Source: Clostridiales bacterium
Lineage (GTDB): Bacteria > Bacillota > Clostridia > Lachnospirales > Lachnospiraceae
Direction: 5' to 3'
Length of the DNA: 47,444 nt
Assembly (NCBI GenBank): GCA_021204025.1
Contig: JAJQAC010000024.1
Coordinates: 1-47,444 of the forward strand
The position numbers were made by a program, and so were the translations under genes. Each line of letters starts with the position of its first letter. Positions within the stretch are counted from its first letter, which is position 1. The notes under the pieces are model-generated. The model was given only the letters and a program-made list of their open reading frames with translations, made no database searches and had not been told where the DNA came from. Shown here piece by piece: positions 42,921 through 47,444 of the stretch.

Positions 42921-42949
42921 ATTATATCCAAAAGCAGCGGTAAAGTCAA
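42921..42949 (-). promoter_or_regulatory. Strong promoter of the structured RNA
   Basis: Minus strand: TTGACT (complement 42944-42949), 17 bp, TATAAT (complement 42921-42926). The start falls at about 42914, exactly at the first RNA hairpin. Confidence 0.88.
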
Positions 42950-43069
42950 TCCACTCAAAAAATTTGGATAGAGTAAACTTATTGTCAGTTGGAGAGTCGC
43001 AGAGAATCCCTGCATCAGACGAACTCAGACCTTGTTTGTCCCAAGTTTACTGCTTTCTCCTGACTGTTG

Positions 43070-43483
43070 TCAAATACTATTTATCCTTTCCCGGATTGCC
43101 AGTTTCTTCCTGATTTCAACACTGGGGATGGTTGCCTGCAGTTTCTCCAGATATACTCTATCGCTGTCATGCTGTCCATATAACAACTTCTGAAGATAGC
43201 CCCTGGCAAATTTTGGTTCCACGTCCTCGCTCCCTGTTGCTTCCAGATGCCAATGTTTCCGACGACTATGTACCAGATCAATGACCTTTTCTTCCCCATA
43301 ATCCCTCACATAGCACCGCAGCTGACACATGGCATTTGCTCCCGTTTCGCTCCATCCCATAGGCCGGGAACTCATCCTGTCCGAATATATATACTTCGTC
43401 CCAATCCCCAGCGCCTCATGCAGCTCACGTCCGCTCACAGTCGGCTGTTCTCCGTCATAGTTCACACAAATCAATTCGTTCAT
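43070..43483 (-). pseudogene. Chimeric ORF: AntA antirepressor start joined to ISLre2 transposase tail
   Basis: 137 aa. Residues 1-30 (MNELICVNYDGEQPTVSGRE, LHEALGIGTKY) are the start of a phage AntA-type antirepressor. From about 33 on (SDRMSSRPMGWSETGANAMC, then QLRCYVRDYGEEKV and KLLYGQHDSDRVYLEKLQAT) it is the end of an ISLre2/UPF0236 transposase. The join is in frame. Neither half is complete, so it is treated as a remnant of two mobile elements. Only one end of the IS is seen, near 42965. Confidence 0.72.
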
Positions 43484-43650
43484 AAAACCATCCCTTCCAC
43501 CGCTAAATCTGCGGCATTAAAATCACAAGGGACTTCCCCTTGCACTAAGACAGAAAACCGGGGATGCTTTATAACCTTTTTCCTGAAAAAATTTTTTCTG
43601 TTCTTGTTCTTCCCATGTATGTTTCTTCTTTGTCTGCGCATATTATATTT

Positions 43651-43740
43651 AGGGCGCATGCGTCTTAAGTTTTCGCTCGTTCTCTTGACTTTTCACTCTT
43701 TTCATGCTATACTTATCTCAAACTTAGGACGCAAGTGTCC
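43651..43740 (+). promoter_or_regulatory. Promoter of the DUF4143 ATPase gene with paired inverted sites
   Basis: Plus strand: TTGACT (43685-43690), 17 bp, TATACT (43708-43713). Two related 21-bp sequences face each other around it: GGGCGCATGCGTCTTAAGTTT (43652-43672, written here in two halves GGGCGCATGC and GTCTTAAGTTT) and AAACTTAGGAC plus GCAAGTGTCC (43720-43740), matching at about 16 positions. They could be operator half-sites for a repressor. The AGGAGG ribosome site follows at 43748. Confidence 0.7.
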
Positions 43741-43760
43741 AAAGCAGGAGGTACAATTCA

Positions 43761-45032
43761 ATGATTCAAAGAGATTTTTATTTGGATCGTCTTATCCGTA
43801 ATATGTGGAACGGGGAAATCAAGGTCATCACTGGCATCCGCCGATGTGGGAAGTCTGTACTGCTGTTTGATTTATTTTATGAGTATTTATTGGCGCAGGG
43901 CATGGAGGATGACCACATCATCCGACTTGAGCTCGACCAGCGCCGGTACTACAAATTCCGGAATCCCATCACTCTTTGTGAGTACGTGGAAGGGATCGTG
44001 GCAGGCAGTTCAGAGAAATTCTTTCTCTTCGTGGATGAAGTACAGTTTACGATTAAGGTGAAAGATGAAGAGAATGGTGGGATTGAAGTAACCATCTATG
44101 ACATGCTGAACGAGCTGAAATCGTACAAAAACCTTGATGTCTATGTGACCGGCAGCAATTCGAGGATGCTTTCAAAAGACATTGCGACAGAATTCCGTGG
44201 GAGGGCCACTCAGATACATGTCTATCCGCTGTCCTTTGCCGAGTTCTACTCTTATATTGGCGGGGATAAGCGGGATGCGTTAGGCAATTACATGCTCTAT
44301 GGCGGCATGCCGCGCATCGCGGCGTTAGAGAACGAGGATGACAAAAAATCCTACCTCACCAATCTATATGATGAGCTGTATGTGAAGGATATTGTCGAGA
44401 GGAATAGGATAGAACGGGAAGATGTCCTGAATGCCATACTGGATTATGTTGCTTCGCAGGTTGGGTCCCTGACCAACCCGACCAATATATCCAATGCACT
44501 CACATCCATGCGGAACGAAAGGATAAATAGTTCACTGGTTTCCGCATACCTGTCCCATACGATGGACGCATTCCTGATAGAGATGGCAAAGAGGTATGAT
44601 GTGAAGGGCAAGACCTACTTCAATTATCCAAACAAGTATTACTACACGGACATTGGTCTACGCAATGCGAGACTGAATTACAGGCAGTTTGACCCAGGGC
44701 ATATCATGGAAAATTTGGTTTATAATGAGCTTGTGCGACGGGGATATTCCGTGGATGTCGGTGTAATTATCGAGCGGAAGCACTCAAAGAAGGTTCAGCG
44801 TGAAATAGATTTTGTAGTCAACAGCGGTGACCGGCGGATTTATATCCAGTCTGCCTATCAGATGGATACGGACAAAAAAGAAAATTCCGAGCTGCAGTCG
44901 CTAAAGTTGACTGGTGATTTCTTCAAGAAGATTGTGATCCGGATGGACATCCCCCATAATTTCTACGATGCCAACGGATTCTTCCATTGTAACCTGATTG
45001 ATTTCCTGCTCGGAGACGCTGAATTGTTCTAA
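43761..45032 (+). CDS. AAA-type ATPase with C-terminal DUF4143 (nuclease-like) domain
   Basis: 423 aa. Walker A is TGIRRCGKSVLLFDLF near residue 32, Walker B FFLFVDEVQ near 95, and VYVTGSNSRML the sensor region. The C-terminal DUF4143 part has a PD-(D/E)XK-like arrangement: ENLVYNELVRRGYSVDVGV, REIDFVVNS and IYIQSAYQ, with Gln where Lys is usual. ATG at 43761 with AGGAGG at 7 nt. These proteins are widespread in gut Firmicutes and lack a settled function. It is alone and in good condition despite the decayed surroundings. Confidence 0.88.
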   Translation: MIQRDFYLDRLIRNMWNGEIKVITGIRRCGKSVLLFDLFYEYLLAQGMEDDHIIRLELDQRRYYKFRNPITLCEYVEGIVAGSSEKFFLFVDEVQFTIKVKDEENGGIEVTIYDMLNELKSYKNLDVYVTGSNSRMLSKDIATEFRGRATQIHVYPLSFAEFYSYIGGDKRDALGNYMLYGGMPRIAALENEDDKKSYLTNLYDELYVKDIVERNRIEREDVLNAILDYVASQVGSLTNPTNISNALTSMRNERINSSLVSAYLSHTMDAFLIEMAKRYDVKGKTYFNYPNKYYYTDIGLRNARLNYRQFDPGHIMENLVYNELVRRGYSVDVGVIIERKHSKKVQREIDFVVNSGDRRIYIQSAYQMDTDKKENSELQSLKLTGDFFKKIVIRMDIPHNFYDANGFFHCNLIDFLLGDAELF

Positions 45033-45039
45033 GTCGCCG

Positions 45040-45058
45040 CCACCCGTAAAACGGGTGG
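45040..45058. other. Hairpin just after the ATPase gene
   Basis: CCACCCGT-AAA-ACGGGTGG, an 8-bp perfect stem 7 bp after the stop. There is no T run. Similar hairpins are found at ends of IS200/IS605-type elements, so it may mark an old insertion joined to the relaxase remnant. Confidence 0.4.
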
Positions 45059-45085
45059 CTCGGCTCGCTGGGTATAACCCCCTGA

Positions 45086-46204
45086 CACTGGACAGCGTCT
45101 CAAGGCGCCCCAGACTTTCTCTCCGTTCAAGTCACCCTACTCTCTCCCTCCGAGCGTAAAATCACAGACCGAGAGTATCAGGCCAAGCGGCGCGGTCAGA
45201 GAAATCTTGACAATCTTAATGAACAGATCATCGCTGATGGACTTACTCCGCGAAAGACCTTATTCCAGACTCAGAAGCAGTATCTCCGTGACGCCATCGA
45301 CGATGCCGCCAAAACTGCAAAATCTCCGGAAGAGTTCCTGACCATCCTGATGGATAAGTACAAAATCCGCCTAACAGAAAGTCGCGGACGGTACAACTAT
45401 CTCCATCCTGATCGGAATAAAAACATCACCGGCAGGGCATTGGGACCCCGTTATGAAAAAGAATTTTTGCTGAACCTGTTTGCGGGGAATGCAAAGGCTG
45501 TTGAGGAAAACCGATCTGCTCCAAAAGAGAATCCTTTGAATGATGCAGAGCCAGCATCCGGCACCGTTCCGTATGATGAAAGCGACCCGATCACAATCCT
45601 GTTCATCAAGTCCGACCTGCGTCTGGTCGTTGATCTTCAGGACTGCGTGAAAGCACAGCAGAGCCGCGCCTATGCGCAAAAAGTGAAAATATCCAATTTA
45701 CAGCAGATGGCAAAGACGATTGCTTATGTCCAGGAGCACGAATACGGCACCAGAGAACATTTGCAGAAGAGCTTCGATGAAGTCACCGCCAAAATGCACG
45801 ACGCCCGAAAAACGCTCCAGGATACTGAGGACCAGTTAAAAGCACTGAACGAAAAGATACACTACACGGGTCAGTATCTTGCCAACAAAGCAGTCTACGG
45901 GCAGATGCTGAAAACGCGCAACAAGAAGAAATTCCGGCAGGAGCATAGTTCAGAGATTCGTCTGTATGAAAGCGCGGTCAAATATCTGAAAGCGCAATAC
46001 GCTGACAGCCAGTTCCCGACTATGAAAGCCTTGAAGGAAGAACGCGACAGACTCACCGTCCTGAAGCAGGCACAGACCGACACCTAGCATTATTTTCGCG
46101 ACTATCAGAAAGAGTTGCGGACAGTCTGCGCAAATGTGGACAGCATCCTTGGCCAGGAACAGGCCAAATCACACGAACACTCAAAAGTGCATATGCGCAC
46201 ATAA
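45086..46204 (+). pseudogene. C-terminal remnant of a mobilisation relaxase
   Basis: Plus strand. The frame is open from 45086 but lacks the N-terminal catalytic domain: ERKITDREYQAKRRGQRNLD, then MDKYKIRLTESRGRYNYLHP, GRALGPRYEKEFL, and a long coiled coil (HLQKSFDEVTAKMHDARKTL, LKALNEKIHYTGQYLANKAV). An in-frame TAG at 46085-46087 interrupts it, and the frame continues HYFRDYQKELRTVCANVDSI to TAA at 46202-46204. It resembles the ends of MobA/VirD2-like relaxases of integrative elements. Not functional. The region is a trace of a former conjugative element. Confidence 0.72.
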
Positions 46205-46210
46205 GAAAAA

Positions 46211-46244
46211 CTCCAATCAGGGAAACATCAATCCCTGACTGGAG
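46211..46244. terminator. Bidirectional terminator
   Basis: CTCCAATCAGGG pairs with CCCTGACTGGAG with one mismatch, with AAAAA on the left, so on the minus strand it ends in TTTTT after the Rpn gene. Confidence 0.8.
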
Positions 46245-46284
46245 CTTTCGATTTACTCAACAGGATTTTTCGGATAAGACCAGC

Positions 46285-47280
46285 TTAGAATCTCGGCGCA
46301 ATCACCTTGCGATCACTTTCCGAAACCTTCAAATTATTCATAGTTTCTTCCGCTGTCCATCCCATACTTTCCATCAAACTTTTGATGTTCTGAGTGAGAT
46401 TTTCAATCCGACCCTTTTCCTCTGCTCGCTGATTGAGCGTCTGAATTGCCTGGCACACGTTTAATTCCACCTCGCTTTCGCCCATCGTCAAACTTGCATT
46501 TACACAAGCGTTCAATACATCTACTTCCGTTCTTCCAAGATGCTGAAATCCTTCATCAGAATTCACTGCATCTTCCAGCTTATCTGCATCTCCAGAATAC
46601 TTGATAAAAGTCAGTACCTCTTTCAGTGAAGTATTAAATTTATCAAAATCAACATTGCTTAATGCCTCCGGAGCTATCAGATTGATTTTATAATCCGGAA
46701 CAATCGCGAGCATCTCTTCATCATCATACTCAAACATCTCGTGAATAGACATCGGTCCGTCCCACGCCTTCGGGCCAAAGTAGATTACGAGTGTCGCTAC
46801 TGGCATCAGTTTGTCATCTTTCATAAACCCTGAAAGATATTCGTCACTGTCCGCGCCCTTGTAATCTCCCGCCTTTTTATGGGATGCGATTGCCTTTTCG
46901 ACCTGTTTCGCGTACTGCAGGGCATCATAAACCATATCCTTCACGGCCATGGCATAATGCACATTGCCTTGATTTTCGACAGCCAAAACCAAAAACGCTG
47001 CTTTTTTATTCGTCATTGCTATAACAGACTTTATGACATCGCGGATTCTCTGAACCGGCTGTTCCACATCTTCCGCACTACCATATGGTACACCGATTTC
47101 CCGTGTATCCAGTTCCTCAAGGCTGTTCGGGTCAATGACCTGCCTGCCACCGTATACATAATAATTGAACGCATCTGCAAAAATTTCATTTCGCTGCATA
47201 TATTTCGCTGTCATTGTATCTTTTACGCCCATCGGAATCACCACCCCACTATGATAAATCAGAATATCTCCCTCGTTCAT
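46285..47280 (-). CDS. Rpn family recombination-promoting nuclease / putative transposase
   Basis: 331 aa from ATG 47280 (AGAGGAGAGG upstream), or 315 aa from ATG 47232, which starts MGVKDTMTAKYMQRNEIFAD as many relatives do. The PD-(D/E)XK-like core is EIFADAFNYYVYGGRQVIDP, AFLVLAVENQGNVHYAMAVK and VATLVIYFGPKAWDGPMSIH. The C-terminal tail has NIKSLMESMGWTAEETMNNL. Rpn proteins are DNA endonucleases that raise RecA-independent recombination in E. coli. The tail resembles the one fused to the ATPase at 41524. Confidence 0.87.
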   Translation of the reverse strand: MNEGDILIYHSGVVIPMGVKDTMTAKYMQRNEIFADAFNYYVYGGRQVIDPNSLEELDTREIGVPYGSAEDVEQPVQRIRDVIKSVIAMTNKKAAFLVLAVENQGNVHYAMAVKDMVYDALQYAKQVEKAIASHKKAGDYKGADSDEYLSGFMKDDKLMPVATLVIYFGPKAWDGPMSIHEMFEYDDEEMLAIVPDYKINLIAPEALSNVDFDKFNTSLKEVLTFIKYSGDADKLEDAVNSDEGFQHLGRTEVDVLNACVNASLTMGESEVELNVCQAIQTLNQRAEEKGRIENLTQNIKSLMESMGWTAEETMNNLKVSESDRKVIAPRF

Positions 47281-47310
47281 CAGAAGGATTACCTCTCCTC
47301 TGATGTCTTT

Positions 47311-47339
47311 ATGATATCACACAAAAAGCCATTTTACAA
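47311..47339 (-). promoter_or_regulatory. Promoter of the Rpn-family gene
   Basis: Minus strand: TTGTAA (complement 47334-47339), 17 bp, TATCAT (complement 47311-47316), about 30 bp before the first start codon. Confidence 0.65.
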
Positions 47340-47354
47340 GGCAGCTATAACTGA

Positions 47355-47370
47355 GGGATAGAGTAAACCT
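47355..47370. repeat. Short sequence shared with the ISLre2 remnant
   Basis: GGATAGAGTAAAC, here and at 42966-42978 next to the ISLre2 tail, in the same orientation. It may be the end of a second ISLre2-type element that continues past the right edge. Nothing else recognisable is seen to 47444. Confidence 0.35.
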
Positions 47371-47444
47371 ATGCATCGTCCTCCTTCATTGTTATTCCGC
47401 ACATTATCCGCCTCCAAAGCCTGTCCCTCCCCGTCAAAATAATT

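Noticed and set aside
42722-42943. 73-codon plus-strand ORF
   Set aside because: It lies wholly over the structured RNA on the other strand, has no ribosome site and its composition follows the RNA stems.
45040-45058. Rho-independent terminator after the ATPase gene
   Set aside because: The stem is good but there is no T tract; listed only as a hairpin.

Overview
The window looks like chromosome from an anaerobic Firmicute of the Lachnospiraceae (Clostridium cluster XIVa) type. The basis is the Gram-positive S10-spc-alpha gene order with adk, map and infA, a four-cysteine adenylate kinase, zinc-type S14, an enlarged L17, a T-box leader and choline-binding-type cell-wall repeat proteins. No species can be named from sequence alone.

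Layout. 1-2.8 kb: the 5' part of a secreted His/Gly-rich protein (minus) and a divergent OmpR-type two-component pair (plus). 2.9-5.8 kb: a small redox-disulfide (DUF1858) protein and a 2-isopropylmalate synthase with a fused C-terminal AraC DNA-binding domain, behind a T-box leader. 5.9-8.3 kb: two secreted proteins with cell-wall-binding repeats. 8.7-24.7 kb: an intact ribosomal supercluster on the minus strand, rpsJ to rplQ, with one promoter and a structured leader before rpsJ and a second promoter between infA and rpmJ. 25.5-29.9 kb: a third wall-repeat protein, an M20 peptidase and an RlmI-like methyltransferase. 30.4-36.8 kb: a surface-polymer control operon (cpsB-cpsC-cpsD-LCP), a Ser/Gly-rich secreted protein and a membrane-anchored LVIVD beta-propeller. 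37-47.4 kb: a degraded accessory island with an MqsR/Panacea toxin-antitoxin pair, an AlbA_2 protein, IS and relaxase remnants, a DUF4143 ATPase, Rpn-family genes and a PBECR4-type nuclease gene.

The most interesting locus is at 41.5-42.95 kb. A strong promoter makes a predicted RNA of about 250 nt. This RNA carries two tandem copies (80-nt period) of a module with a possible pseudoknot, with base changes that keep the pairing. It ends at an intrinsic terminator just upstream of a PBECR4-like nuclease gene, which overlaps the start of a now truncated ATPase gene. Promoter, structured repeats, terminator and then RNase-fold toxin is the layout of type III toxin-antitoxin loci, but the toxin family differs. 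I propose it as a candidate undescribed RNA-antitoxin or RNA-regulated system.

Three extragenic repeat families also stand out: a palindromic element of about 150 bp (three copies), a 100-bp tandem repeat with three hairpins per unit (four units plus a decayed one), and a 48-bp sequence repeated exactly 27 kb apart. The first two show paired substitutions in their stems and occur together at two places around the third wall-repeat gene.
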